Below, in pieces: positions 12,480 to 24,789 of a DNA stretch of 64,000 nucleotides. The notes beneath the pieces were generated by a model. The model searched no databases and had not been told where the DNA came from. It worked only from the letters and a program-made list of their open reading frames with translations. The stretch is taken from the NCBI GenBank assembly GCA_029721435.1, contig CM056580.1, positions 21,026,367 through 21,090,366 of the forward strand, given 5' to 3'. The translations under genes were made by a program, and so were the position numbers. Every line of letters starts with the position of its first letter. Within the stretch, counting starts at the first letter, position 1. The DNA is from Gymnothorax reevesii. Lineage: Eukaryota; Chordata; Actinopteri; Anguilliformes; Muraenidae.

Positions 12480-12605
12480 GTCATTTCAAGAAGATCACCC
12501 AAATGTCTCAATAGCTCTTCTATATACTGGACAGGGTGTGAACATTTATTACTTGACCGATGGCAGTAAGCCAAATGAAACTATCGTAATTCCCCTGTAT
12601 TTACT
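12480..12605 (+). CDS. putative internal coding exon B of the same gene
   Basis: The acceptor is strong (attttattattgtcattttgccag before 12480) and the donor is ACT/gtgagc after 12605. The exon is 126 nt, phase 2 in and phase 2 out, so it can be skipped without a frame change. The reading includes SFQEDHPNVSIALLYTGQGV, then NIYYLTDGSKPNETIVIPLY. Two N-glycosylation sequons (NVS and NET) are visible, which would matter only if the protein is secreted or membrane-bound. An alternative donor, GGCA/gtaagc after 12565, would leave a different phase. The frame meets a TGA immediately past the chosen donor, as expected if the exon ends there. Product not recognised. Confidence 0.42.
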
Positions 12606-14113
12606 GTGAGCAGTATTATCCTCCCAGCAAAGTCCTGTACACTAGCGGTGCGCGCCCCCCCACGGCCCCCCACTGTCGGTGGTCTGATGTTAGCCTGTCC
12701 TGTAAGCGGTTTGGTTCCGGTCATTTTCCTTCAACTCCCCCCCTAATCCCTGGAGCGGCGAGTGTGACTTTGGCGAGCATGGCTGTCGCTAACGCGTGAA
12801 AATTGGTGCCCAGGCGCAGGAAGTGGGGGCGGGTGGGTTCATCTCTCGTACCTCTGGGTGATCTCCTCCTCCCCCACCGTGCTCAAACTGTCCTGATTTA
12901 CCTACAGACCTTTCAGGTGCAGCAGAAATCACTGGCTTGTTCACACGGCAGGCCTTGTTTCTTATCCTCCAATGACGGTGATGACTTGTGGCCATCAGCT
13001 AATGCTGCCCTTTGATGAGGGCTGACAGCTGTCACTCTTCTGTCATGGTGAATGACTAGAAAATTTTAGCCTTCGTACCGCACGCACTCAGCTAACTGAC
13101 CACCCCTTCCACCAGACTTTTTGAGCACACATAGACACACATTAGACTTTAGTCGGGGGTGTCAAACGTAGAAGAAAACCATGTTGGCTCAACATGATGT
13201 GAATTATAACAGACATACCTGAAACCGGTACTTAGAGCTAAACGAAACAGAAGTGAGCACTCCAGCAAATAAAACCACTGTTTATGTGCCTTTTGGGATC
13301 CTGAGGTCACGAGTTATTTCTGCTTTCCGGGTTCTTGGAGGACCTCTTGCTGGTGGTGTTCCCTGTGGCTGTGCTGTGGAGAACCTCTCAGTCCTGTGAC
13401 CCCAGCACCTGCCAAGGGCAGGGTCAGTGGTCACTGGAAGGTCATAGACCTCCTCCATTTTGCCACCAGGCATCAGAATTCCGGATGGTGCTCTGGCCTG
13501 GAACACCGGTGACAGTGCACGTGATCTTGGGGATGCTGGTGGGGTGGTAGGAGGGGGGGGGGGGGGGGGAGCAGGGGGCAGCCATGGTTTGATGGAGGAA
13601 AGGGAGGGGCTCTCCGTGTTTGTTCAGAGGCCTTCTCCGAGCGGCTCTCATATCTGCTACGTGGTGGGCCGCTGCAAGCGCTACGGGGGTCTCCATTGAA
13701 GCTCCTAGCAGAAGCTGTCACTGGAGAGCGCCGTACAGCGCCTGAAAGCAAACACCTGATTAGAGAAGGGCCTCATCTCTCTTTTCATCCAGGCAAACAG
13801 ACAAACACGGATATATTAAAGCTTCTCTTCTGATACTTGCTGAAGGTTCCGCTGCTATTTGCATGAAGTTATCTCTCATTTATATTATGCAGAGTAAATG
13901 TGGAGAACCTTTCATAGTAAATGCTTCTAAGATTTATTTTTGCGCGTGTGTATGTGTGTGTGTGTGTGTGAGAGTATGTGGGCTTGTGTGCATAAGTCAG
14001 TACACGTATCTGGAGTACAGTTCACTTGCATGATATTTGCCCTGTGCAGAACTCACTTCATCAATGAGAGCGCTGCAGTGAGCTGTTGTGTTCTGTTCTC
14101 TCTCGTTACATAG
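12606..14113. other. non-coding stretch with a G17 run and a GT microsatellite
   Basis: The stretch has moderately raised GC. It contains an unbroken run of 17 G at 13553-13569 within a purine-rich strand, and a short GT microsatellite at 13944-13970. Overlapping open frames on both strands at 13282-13751 come from GC-rich sequence with few stops; none has a recognisable domain. Confidence 0.55.
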
Positions 14114-14202
14114 GGGGGAGAGGCTGAGCAGAGTTTACCCCATGGAGGAGAGCTGGAGCTCTGACCTGCTTGAAATGTATCCTGAAGCACACAATACCTC
14201 AG
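14114..14202 (+). CDS. exon-like segment, unidentified
   Basis: A long pyrimidine tract (gttctgttctctctcgttacatag) precedes 14114, and a strong donor CTCAG/gtgagc follows 14202. One frame is open across all 89 nt and reads GERLSRVYP and then MEESWSSDLLEMYPEAHNTS, with an ATG at 14142. It could be an internal exon (phase 2 in, phase 1 out) or a first coding exon with a 28-nt leader. Its exit phase does not fit candidate exon C at 40979, so if real it belongs to an alternative transcript or another gene. Product not recognised. Confidence 0.35.
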
Positions 14203-16360
14203 GTGAGCCAAGGTCACACAACCACCGCAGAATTCCCCCAGTGTCTGAGGCACTGGCAGGTTCTGTGCGCGTACGAATCCGTGTGTCTCCATACGTGTTA
14301 CCTACCTGTCTTGCTGTGTGTTAGAGTGTGTGCACGTTCGTGGGTCTGCGCTCATGTGCGCACTTGTGGATACATGCAAATGGGCAAAAGCGAGCCTGGG
14401 AATCTCAGGACAGCGAATCAGTGTGGAGTGTAGTGGTATTAAAGGGAAAATACACAAAACTGCATTTGCAGAGGTTTTGGCAAGAAGAATCTTGGGCCAA
14501 AATATCGAACCTATAAGTTTTCACTCATCTGAGGTAAATACATGAAAGCAGAATAAAAACTGTCTTTTTCCCCTCTGAATTATAACATTAAAAATTAATT
14601 AATGATCCTCATGGAAAGCAACCAATTCCCTCTTTTTTCCCCCGAGCGGAAACGGCTTTATTCGCTGATTGCCATGTTTTAGCGGGCAGTCCCTCGAACT
14701 CCCGAAACATTTCCAAAACGCAAATAGGGGCTGATCTGACCTTTGAGTTTTTCAGTGTAATCAAGGCTCAATCTCAGCTCTGTAAATTTACAGGAATTTC
14801 TGAAAAACTTGTATATTTACCAGCACTTCCTGCACCCGTAAATCTCTGTGGCAGGCAAAATTATCTTCATAAATATGAAACTCACTACCTTCTGTCAAAC
14901 TTCTGTCAAGCCAACGATGGCCTAGGCGTAATTTTCATTTAGTGTTTGAGTAGTCACTTCTATTTTGATTTTCGGACATGAAGCCGTCTTGGAAATTTAT
15001 AAAGCTGGTGGCTCAAAGTGAGGCAGTATTTGGTCTCATCGCTTCGATAAGAAAAAAGCTTCAACCCTTGGTAGCGGAAAGTCAAGAGATGAAGACTGCG
15101 GGCCTCAACTTGTGTGCAAAATTTAATTAACATGCACATCTCTTTCAGATGCTACTTATGGAACACATTGAAGAATCAATTCAGGCGAATTTGCTTTCGG
15201 TTAAGTGGCCTTTCGTCATTGCTAGCAAATCAACAAGTTCATTTAATATCTCAACGGACTGTTTCAAGCAGCATTTAAAAAAACTCATTCTCCAAAGACT
15301 TCTTGTTTAACCCATGTGCAGTTGAAAAGCTCACAGATTGTGCACTCATTCATTCCAAATCAAAGGTGTGAGAATATTTCAATTTATTTTGGTGAACTAA
15401 GACCTCTTGAGTTAACTTTGAGGTTGCAAAGACTGGACCAGAGTTTTCATCGTACCATCGAAACAAGTTAGCAAAATGTTTTTTTTATTTTTTAAACTTA
15501 AATTGCTCCACAATAATCCAGTCTTTCAATGGCCATAGATGAGGTGATTCAGTAATTACATTTCGTTTGCCAGCTTTGTACAGGATGCACAAGGCGATTA
15601 GATTGAATTTGGCCATTGCAATCGGTAGAGGCAATACTGAAATTATCGATCTGGAGTTTTTTTATTCCAGCACTGCCCTTCATTTTTGAGATACAAATGG
15701 CTGTTAGTTTGGGACATTGCCATGTCAGCGCCTTGGCGAGTAAGGGAATTCCTGCATTGGCTCCCTATACACACACAGGCACATGCACACACACTACACA
15801 CACATACAGACACATGGATTCATGTGCATTAAATAACATGTTTTTTTTTTTTTCAAGAATTTGCACTGGAATTTACTGCGCGCCAACGAGAACTCAGAGT
15901 GATTTGTATTTTCTTTGTATTTCAGATTGCATAAGCCTATGCATACAGTACTGCATGCAAATGTGTGTCAGGCTATTGCATTGTGATGACCTTGCTGGCA
16001 TGTGTGCAGTGCGATCGGGTTCTAGCCAGGGCTGACAAATTGGATCAAATATAAATTTGGAAGCCCATTCCAACCGCCATTCCAGTTAAAACGTCTTCAG
16101 ATGTGTTGCAATTTCCCTTTGTGATATTATTGAGAAACAATAATTGGAATTGGAAATTAGCTTCTTTTTCTTTCAAATCATGTTGTTCACTAAAGTGAGC
16201 CATCCTTGTTTGGGACTGGGTCTGAGAAGAACTCCTGTGTACCGTCCTTTATAAAATAAACACTTTCGATAGAGAAAGAGAGGTAAAGAAAGATGGGCCT
16301 TGTTTAACAGGATAACTAGACTCACTGTTGAATGTAACTGATATCTACTCTGCTATTTTG
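14203..16360. other. non-coding stretch
   Basis: AT-rich sequence with a short CA-rich patch at 15769-15813 and a T run at 15841-15853. An ATG-initiated frame of 53 codons at 15149-15310 follows a ctctttcag acceptor-like site but lacks a good donor. Nothing else is supported. Confidence 0.55.
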
Positions 16361-16374
16361 CATGACAAGCTTGA

Positions 16375-17250
16375 GTTCGAATTTGCGATGCTGTCAAAAT
16401 CTTTTGGGCGTCCACCCCGCTCCTATCTCCCAACCAACGAACCACCCGGCGCAAAGTGTGTTTGCTTTTTTAATGCGTTTTATTCCGCTGTCACGCTTTC
16501 AAACTCCTATATTAAGAGCAAACGCTCGCTCGCCAATCCAAACGGCTCGAACAATATCTCCCCAGCCTCAGCCACCTCCTCTCCTCCGTTCGAGCGGGGG
16601 GTCGGAGGGGGGTCAGAGCCCGAAGATGAAACCAAACGAGCGCCGTCTCGCAGACGTAGATGGGCTGTGACAGGAATATGAGATTTCCCCTCGAATGTAA
16701 ACTCCAGTGTCTCATTTTAGAATTTTATTTCAGAAATACACATGCAATTATTCATTTCCCCCCACTCCCACCCACCTCTTTACTCACAGCAGGTTCGTGG
16801 ACATGTAATATTCAAGTATATTGAGCTCAAAACGGTGTATATTTCAAAGCAGCCCAACGTTTAGAAAAGGCATCTATCACAGCCAGCAGATATTGTTTTC
16901 TTTAAACCCAGACACAGTTATACAGTTTCCAGTCTTCCTCATACAGGGCACAAAAGGTAGCAGAATTGACCCTCGTTGCATACAGTAGCTCAATACCGTC
17001 TCCTCAGACAGAAATCTTACCTCCCGCTCTCCTTTTTCCCCCGTTCCTCCCTGGCTCGCTCTTTTTTTCCAATCCGCACTAACCGGAAGGAGATAATTAA
17101 GTGCTCTGTCTGTTCGCATCATCGTGCGTCGGAGTTCTCGGTGGAGGTGTCTTTTCCGCCCGCCCGCTCATGGAAGACAATAGACGCGGACGTGTGAGCG
17201 TGCACTGGCGAAGGGGAAAGTGGGTCAGTGCGAACGCATTTAAAAAACGC
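16375..17250. promoter_or_regulatory. two CpG-dense patches, candidate CpG-island promoter
   Basis: By direct count there are about 25 CpG in 16375-16665 and about 20 in 17041-17249, while the surrounding AT-rich sequence has few. The second patch carries an ETS-like accggaagg (17092-17100) and an Sp1-like ccgcccgcccgct (17157-17169). Unmethylated CpG clusters of this kind usually mark vertebrate promoters or distal regulatory islands. No TATA-type promoter and no first exon can be assigned, and the open frames here reflect the base composition. Confidence 0.4.
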
Positions 17251-18944
17251 CTCCTTTGCAGTGTCTATGCACACATGCACGAGTGTTGCAATCAGCAACA
17301 GCCCGTCTGCTTTGAAAGCCCCTGTCCACTTTTCATGCAAGTGAAATACCATTTTTACTTACTTTGAGTCATTTAGACAGCTGATCTGAAATGCTGTACT
17401 CAAATCATACAACAGAAACAACACTAATAATAATAATAATAATTAAATAATAATAATAATAATAATAGTCATAATATATTGCATTTTCTTTTCTGTTCTG
17501 ACTTCCAGGTTTCACATTCCACTCGTAATTCCCCATTTGTGGCTCCATATTATGTTGACCACCCATGTTACAAGCTATGACAGCGCACGCTAACCTGCAC
17601 TACCCTCTATCCTCATGCAGAGACTCTCGAGACGAACACGCTATACCTTAATGTATTCATCATTTCTGGTGGCCTCATTTGCCAGGATTTTGGTGGAATC
17701 ATCTGGCTGTCGGCCCATGAGCTGGGCAGTACGCCTCGTGTTTTCATTAGATAGCCGAGCAGTCAAGCCTCCGAAGCGGGCGAAGCCGGCATGTAGAGCG
17801 CATTTCTTCTGCATCGTCATTTCCACAGAGAACAAAGGCCACAAGTGCAATAACATTTAGCAAATGAATGTAAATCGGTGCCCAGAAGGTAGGGCTGGGG
17901 AGACTTGTGGTGGGTTTGAGGGGGTGAGGGAGGGTTGCATGCTGGTAACACCAGGTTCTGCTACCTCCTCAAACCCATATTTCTAAAATAATGGTTAAAC
18001 ATTTACAAAGGCAGATTATTGGACAATGTGTTTTTTCCAGTTCATTTAAATGCCCACTAGCATATGAGTATTCAAGTAGCAGGGACCTGTGGTGTCTTTC
18101 AGCTCGGCTGTGATCGACTCTCTAATATGATGCTCAGTCACACTGGTATATGAATTTCAAGTGTATTCAGCATCATCAAGGTCTTTTTTTATCCTTCATT
18201 TTTTTTTAAACCGCATATTAGAATCACTCACTAAAGCTGGAGCAATCGCTTTAAATTATCTCTTGGTTGACGGTAGTGAATAATTTTATTTTCAAGTACA
18301 ATTTGCATGTTAGGAATATGGCCGGTTCATTGAGCTGACACGATTCGGTCTGTTATTTGCAAAAAATTCAAAAGTAACTGCTTACAGTCTGCGATAGAGA
18401 TACAGCACTGAAGAGCTTTGACATCAGGTTGGGCCCTTCCTGAGAATCCCATTCAATGGGCCTTTATTCTCTCAAGTGTATTTTCCCCAAAGGACCAGAT
18501 TATAGGTAGGTTGTCACCTCTCAAATAATTTTCATTTTACCCTCGGACATTTAAAGCAACATATGATATAAAGAGGCATCAGATGCACATCCAACCATAT
18601 TAATAACAGCAATGTTGTAATTTTCAACCAATTGGAGAGTCTGTAGGACTGTGTTTGTTATTTGTTTGTACAAATGTGAAGTACTTGTGCTCAAAAATAT
18701 GCAGTATTCCCACAATCTTTCCTCGATTTAGTCTTTTTTTTATTTTGTAAGAGGTCACTTGTCTACATTTTTATTCTCAATAATGCCACTGTTTGACAAT
18801 ACGTAGTTGTTGGCAGAGAATCATTTGGAGTTCATTGTGAGTAATAGACTGCTCAGTCCTTGTCCATCTGTGTATTTGCCCCCATATTTGCACTAATAAT
18901 GGCTGCATGTTTTTGTTTTTTACAATGATACATCCTTGAGTATA
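17251..18944. other. non-coding stretch, possible conserved non-coding DNA
   Basis: Unique-looking AT-rich sequence without repeats apart from the TAA tract at 17424-17466. A good acceptor (ttctgttctgacttccag, ending 17508) precedes a short open segment that has no donor. Whether any part is evolutionarily conserved cannot be told from one sequence. Confidence 0.5.
17424..17466. repeat. (TAA)n trinucleotide microsatellite
   Basis: TAA repeats from 17424 to 17466, interrupted once by aattaaa. Confidence 0.9.
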
Positions 18945-20430
18945 TGAGTGTGTGACAGTGTGTGTGTGTGTGTCTGCTGGCGCGCTCCAATGTGTTTCAT
19001 GCTGCGTTCATACAGAAGTGTGTATGTGTGAGCAGTTGTGCGTGTGCGCGCACGCAAATGCGAGTGTCTGTGCGCGTCTGTGGGAGCAGGTATACTCTTT
19101 GTGTGTGCATAAATGAGCCGGTAGGTGTGTGTAGCAGTGTATGCATGAGGGCACGCGTGTGTGTGTGTGTGTGTGTGTGTATATGCGAGCGGCTGTGTGT
19201 GAATGTGTGCGCGCGTGTGTGTATGTCTGAGTGGCTTTGTGCTCGTGTACCCACTCGTCGTCTGAAGCCTCGGCAGCGCGGAGCGTATTTTTGAGCTGCA
19301 TGCATTTGCATAAAGATCAGTGATTTGTGCCGCAGCACATGACAGTGAGAGGAGAAAGGCTGCAGAAAGCAGGGTCCTCAGCTCGCTCGATGATCTGCTC
19401 GCGCATGTGTGTGTGTGTCATATGTGCAGGTGTGTCTGCATGTGTTTCATGTTTTTGTCGCATATTGTGCATGCTGTCGGTGTGTGAATCTGAATGTGTA
19501 TGTGCATGCATGTCTGTGCTTGACGAGTCAGACTTATTTGCCACATGCATACAACTAGACCGGATACACAGTGCAGTGAAATTCTTGCTGAGGGTCAGGG
19601 CTTATTGTGGTAGTTTATGTGATTGTGCTTGTATGCTATATTTAATATAAATAAGCATGATTCTGTATGAGTCAACGTGCATGTTTCTGTGTACACGTTT
19701 GAGGGAAGTATATGTAATACTGTACATGGATGTGGTGCGTGCATGTTTGCATGTTGTGCATGTGATAATGTGCGTTTGTAATGTAACATTATGATGTGTG
19801 CTTGCTTGTGTGTGTCTGTGAACGTGTGTTTTTTTTTTTTTTTTTTGCTGTAATGTATTTGTGTGTGTGTGAGTTGACATAAAGCTGTGCATGCATGGGT
19901 GTATGAGTGTGAGAGAGAAATGTGTTTACGTGCTTGAACCTGTGTGTGCATGTGTGTGTGTGTTTGCATGTGTGTGTGTGTGTGTCAGAGAGTAGGAGAT
20001 AGAGAGACAGAGATACAGAGATAAACAGTGTGAGAAGTGTGTGCATTTACGTGAGTCTACTTGTGTGTGTGTTTGTGTGAGTGCAAGAGAGATGCGTTTA
20101 TATATTTAGTTTTTTGTGCCAGCATTTGTGTGTAAAAATGAAGAGATATGTGCACGTTTATTTGTCTACCAGCATATCTGTGTATAAGAGAAATTTGTGC
20201 ATGTGTTTATGGGCATACATATGTGTTTGAGTGTGTGTAAGTGTGAGAAATATGTGCATATGTGTTTGTGTGCTTAAATATATGTGTGTGTTTGTAAGTG
20301 TTAGAGATGTGTGTGTATGTATGAGAGATATGTGTCTGTGCATGTGTGAGAGGTAAGCATGTGAGTGAATATGTGTGAGAGATGTGTGTGTGTGTGTGTG
20401 TGTGTGTGACAGAGATCCCATGTCTAGCCT
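18945..20430. repeat. 1.5-kb GT-rich simple-sequence belt
   Basis: The plus strand is an imperfect mix of TGTG, TGCG, TGTATG and GAGAGA words, with pure GT blocks at about 19159-19180 and 20383-20407 and a T run at 19829-19847. More than ten overlapping open frames (HTHT on one strand, CVCV on the other) arise from it and are not genes. Alternating purine-pyrimidine tracts of this length are classic candidates for left-handed (Z) DNA. Confidence 0.85.
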
Positions 20431-21178
20431 GTCTGCAGACACAATATGTTGAGGCTGATGATGTGAGATGGGGGATGCAGACAGACACTGAGAATAATGC
20501 ATAATAAGGTCAACATTCCTGCATGTCTAATGGATCTAAGCAACATGAGGAGCAGCCGACGGGTCCAGACGCTGCCTGCGCCATATGTGTGTGTGTTTGT
20601 GTTCGTCTGTGTGTGTGAGAGAGAGAGAGACAGGCCTCCAGTGCTTCTCAAGCCTTAATGATTTATTAATCTGCGCTGCCCTTAATGCTTCAGCATTAGT
20701 TTGTCCGGCACAGCGGGTGCGGGTCCTCAGTCGTAGGGCCGCGGGGAGCAGGGACACGGGCCTGACATGCACACACGCCTGCTGATCATCCTGCACATCC
20801 TCCTCCTTTCATGAAAATATGCCTATTTTTCCCTTCCATCTAATATCAAGCTAATTTCCAGACTGCTCTCAGTAGGGCAGTGTGAGTGGGGGGGTGGGTG
20901 TAGATGGGTAGTTGGGGTCGGGGTGTGGAAGGTAAGGACAGGGGAAGGGAGGGACGTGGGTACAGCGTTGTTGCGCCTGTAAACTGGCTGCCTCCTTCGG
21001 TGGGAGGGGGAACCTCAGCCTGTCATTTACATGCCGCACGATATCAGGGATTAGACCTGCCTCATTTTTTTTCAAAGAAGATTCTTAAATATATTACGTG
21101 GTTCACAGAGCTCCGTGAGGAAAATGTGCGGATCTCCCAGTCACTCATGAAACAATTTGCATTTCTGCGCGTTGCCAC

Positions 21179-21215
<37 letters not shown>

Positions 21216-23520
21216 TGCATGTGTATGTGCGCCAAGCACGTGCGTGTGTTTGTGTGCGTGTGTGTGTGAGATTTTTTGATGCCTGATTGGGTGATATTTT
21301 CATTTTAAAGGCTGTGATTTTGTTTGAATTTCTCTGCTGATCTAAGAACACACATTTTATAGTAAGTATTTTTATTCATTAAATTATGCCATGATCTGTA
21401 ATGTCACACTGTACACATATTTCATACCTTTATGATTTTACCAGTATTATTCCATGTTCTCTTAAGGAAAAATAAAAGCCTCTCTGATTGGGCAACTAGA
21501 ATGTAATTTGCCTGAAACCTTATCCTCATAAGTGACATGTGATGCATTTTACATATTTCTCTGAATTGTATCAGGAGAAAAGAAGCAGTGCCTGTATTTG
21601 TTGCATTTCGTCCTCTCTTATTCACATTGCCCAATAGGATTCCATCCCTTTGCGCAAGTCACGAGTGTTCAGCGACTGATTCTGCCATTTTAGCCTTAAT
21701 CGCTGCTGCTGCATTGGTGGCAGGCAGCTGTACTTTAAAGCACAATTGTGACAATTTTTCACGACTTCTTTCATTCATATTCTCACTAACAGCAAAGTCT
21801 GCCTGGCAGCACCAAACAAATGAATGTGTGTGTGTGCGTGTGTGTGGGTGTGGGTACCTGATAAATCTGTGTCCACATTTTGGAGGTCGTGCATCATTTC
21901 CCCAGAACCTCACAAAAAAAAAAATCAGATTTCATAACATGAAAATAAAAATGGATTCCTCTTTTTCTTATTTTCACCAGTCAATTCTGTACTTATAGAC
22001 ATAGCACATTGAATTAAATTTTAATATAAGCAAACGAATGGGGTCATTGGTGACTGCAGTATATACCGAGCACCGTGTCATCATGGCCGTTTCTTGGCTT
22101 TTGTTTGTTTTAGCTTTCTGAGTGGCCTGGTTATTCCTGACTGCATTGCGTTACAGCTCGACAAGCTGCATGCTAATATTAATAACCTCTCATGTATTAC
22201 TCCTCCCCCATCCTTATCATAGTGTTGCCTCAGACCAACCCCCTAATTACAAGTCAAGAATATTCCTGTTAGCATGACAAGAGCACAGTGTAAAGGCACA
22301 AGCGATTACTATGGCTGTTCAGCAAATCCGATCTCTCTGCCTTTTGAATAATGATCAATACATGCTGTTTCATAGTCTTGATCACACATTCTAGCAATTT
22401 AGAGGACTATAAAACCAATAATAACAATAATAATAGTGGACCATTGCCCTGGTACTGAGGAAAGAGGCTCAGGCAATGGCAGAAGATGCTGATAGTTCAA
22501 AATATTCGTGGTTCAAAATAGGCTGTAGTTCATATGAGGTTTTAAAACTGCTATGGGTGTCTTACTATTGATGACAACATTTATTTTTATTTTTTTATTT
22601 TTTTGGAAATAGTACTGAGAATATTCATTCATGATTCAACTTACATTCCCATGACTGCTGAAAAACATTAACTATTATGTGGAATATCTTTATGCACAGA
22701 ATATCTACATGTAAGTATGTTTGGTATGGGTGTGACATGGATCATTATTTACATGCATGATATGCTTACATTTGTTGATTTAAGGAAAAAGCCATCTGAT
22801 TTTACTCCTGGGACATTTTGTCTGTCCTTTGCATGAATTGGTTTTCAGAGCACATGGTGGGCCTTGTAAATGTGGAGAATCATTTATTTGTCATTCCCTA
22901 ACGTATGCCTTCGCCCCACAAATGCCAAATCTGGAAACCCTAAGAAACAGCGCTTGCCGTGTGTAAACACACGATGCTGCTCTGCATACAGCTTGTTCTG
23001 CATTAATTGGAGAGGGAAAGGCAAAGTTGTAAAGGTCCGACTCTCCCATAATCGTACGCCCTGAAGAGCCTGTATGGCCCCTATGAGTTTATGTGCCCCT
23101 TTTGTTGTTTTCAATGCTGTTCCTTCATTGTTTGGTTTTTTTTAGCGAGGCAGAAAGCTGATTTTACATCTCAGCTAGTCACTGGGCTTGATTTGCATGG
23201 CGGAATGCTATTGTAAATATATTAGCTACGTCTTGAATCATTAGTAATTCAGATACGGCCTTTGATGGAAACACAGGTGCATGTACACAGGCACACGCAG
23301 ATCCGCATCCATAGCATGACTTCCTGTGAAGGTGTTTGACCCTTTTGCCTCCCTTCAGTAATGTGGTTCTTCCTCTGTTTCCTCTCGCTCCTCCTGCATG
23401 TCCTTAAGCCATATCAAGGCTGGATTTTCACTGTGCATGGACGCATTTAGCATGCCGTAGATGATCAGTTTGCAAATGGGGCCGTGAGCAATCCTACTCC
23501 GTGGATGGAGACGAGAACTG
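20431..23520. other. non-coding stretch with microsatellites
   Basis: Contains a TGTG/GAGA patch at 20585-20630, a small GC-rich patch near 20700-20760 and the GT microsatellite at 21180-21270. The remainder is AT-rich unique-looking sequence. Open frames such as 21588-21998 have no recognisable domain. Confidence 0.5.
21180..21270. repeat. (GT)n microsatellite
   Basis: Pure GT from 21180 to 21211, then imperfect gcgtg/tgtgt words to 21270. Confidence 0.9.
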
Positions 23521-23524
23521 AGGC

Positions 23525-23665
23525 AAATACGAGAGAGTGAGAGAGGGAGTGGGGGAGGGAGAGCGGAGAAATGAGAACAGTAGAGAGAGGGAGAGAGCAA
23601 GCGAGAGCGAGCGGATGGGGGGGCAGAGGGCACAGTTAGGGGGGAAGAGCGGAGAGAGAGGCAGC
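23525..23665. repeat. GA-rich purine tract
   Basis: Almost pure purine on the plus strand (gagag, gggag, gagcga words). It is the first of two polypurine belts in the 23.5-24.3 kb interval. Confidence 0.8.
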
Positions 23666-24066
23666 GCTACAGATGAAGGGAAGAGGGGACTCCTGGCTGG
23701 CTCAATGGGCCTTTGTGCCAGGGAGACGAGCAGAGTTAATCAGCAGTGCTAGAAGTAATTAACGGCAGATTTGGGCCAGCACAACTGCTTGGGTAAACAG
23801 GGATTGTTGGAGGCGCAGGGTCCCAAACAGAGGTAACAATGGCGGCATTGTCCCGGAGCCCTCATTAAGAAGGGGGCCCGGGACAGTGGTGGAGGGTGCG
23901 GGGGTAAAGGCGTGTGAGAACCTGACAGGGGTACAGCGGAGGGGGAGAGAGGGACTCTCATGATCCCATTACCGCTCGCTCTGGCTTTTGGCACTGGCTG
24001 TGCCAGCTGCATCAGGAGAAGCCAAGCCTGCATGTCATTCTGTCTTCACAAGAAAACCCCTCCACG

Positions 24067-24238
24067 TGAGAGAGAGAATGAGAGAGAGAGAGAGAGAGAG
24101 GGTGAGTGGGAGAGAGAGAAAAAGAGAGAGTGGTAGAGGTAGAGAGTGGGGGGGCAGGGAGATAAAACATGACAGAGGGATGAGAGAGGGAGATGGAGAA
24201 AGGGAGGATAGCAGGAGAGGGGAAAAGAGAGAGAGGGA

Positions 24239-24266
<28 letters not shown>
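24067..24266. repeat. (GA)n polypurine belt
   Basis: Long GAGAGA runs at 24080-24101 and 24237-24263 within a 200-bp, nearly all-purine strand. It gives rise to ER-repeat and LS-repeat frames on the two strands, which are artefacts. Confidence 0.9.
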
Positions 24267-24270
<4 letters not shown>

Positions 24271-24745
24271 CTTGTCGCTCTGAGCCGGCTTAAATAAACA
24301 CAGAAAGAAACAAAACACAATAGAATACATTACGCCTTGTTAGCAGATGCAATCAATTACCGCAGATGACGGAGGGGGAATCTCCACGCATCGCCAAATC
24401 CAAGTTCATCCTCAGTGCTGCCGTTCTCGGTTACTACTCTGCGTGACGCTGGAATTCCCATTGAAAAACTTTAAATTGCAACAAAATGTAAACAAAAGGC
24501 AAAGCATTTCCTTGCTTGGCTTGATGGTGCTGTTTTAAGTAGCAGAAATACGTGGGGGGAGGGGTGTGATATCTCTTTGCATTCATTTTTATTCCTGGTG
24601 AAACGGACATCTGCAAGTATTGTTGATGAAAAAGCAAAAATCGAAGTTCAAATATGGGTTAGTCTTAGCCTTAGCTTGGAATGTTGCTGTTCCCTTAACT
24701 AGTCTGACTAAAGTAAATAGTCATGATTCTTTAATACTTTTACCA

Positions 24746-24783
24746 CACACACACACTCTCTCTCTCTCTCTCTCTTTCTCTGT
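24746..24783. repeat. (CA)n-(CT)n microsatellite
   Basis: Short CA block followed by CT repeats. Confidence 0.85.
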
Positions 24784-24789
24784 CTCTTC

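Noticed and set aside
13282..13751. Overlapping frames on both strands, Pro/Arg or Gly rich
   Set aside because: GC-rich low-complexity sequence around a G17 run with few stops; no domain.
15149..15310. 53-codon ATG frame directly after a ctctttcag acceptor-like site
   Set aside because: No acceptable donor, a second frame is equally open, and the length is within chance.
18962..20502. Many 90-124 codon frames rich in His/Thr or Cys/Val
   Set aside because: Direct translations of a GT-rich simple-sequence belt.
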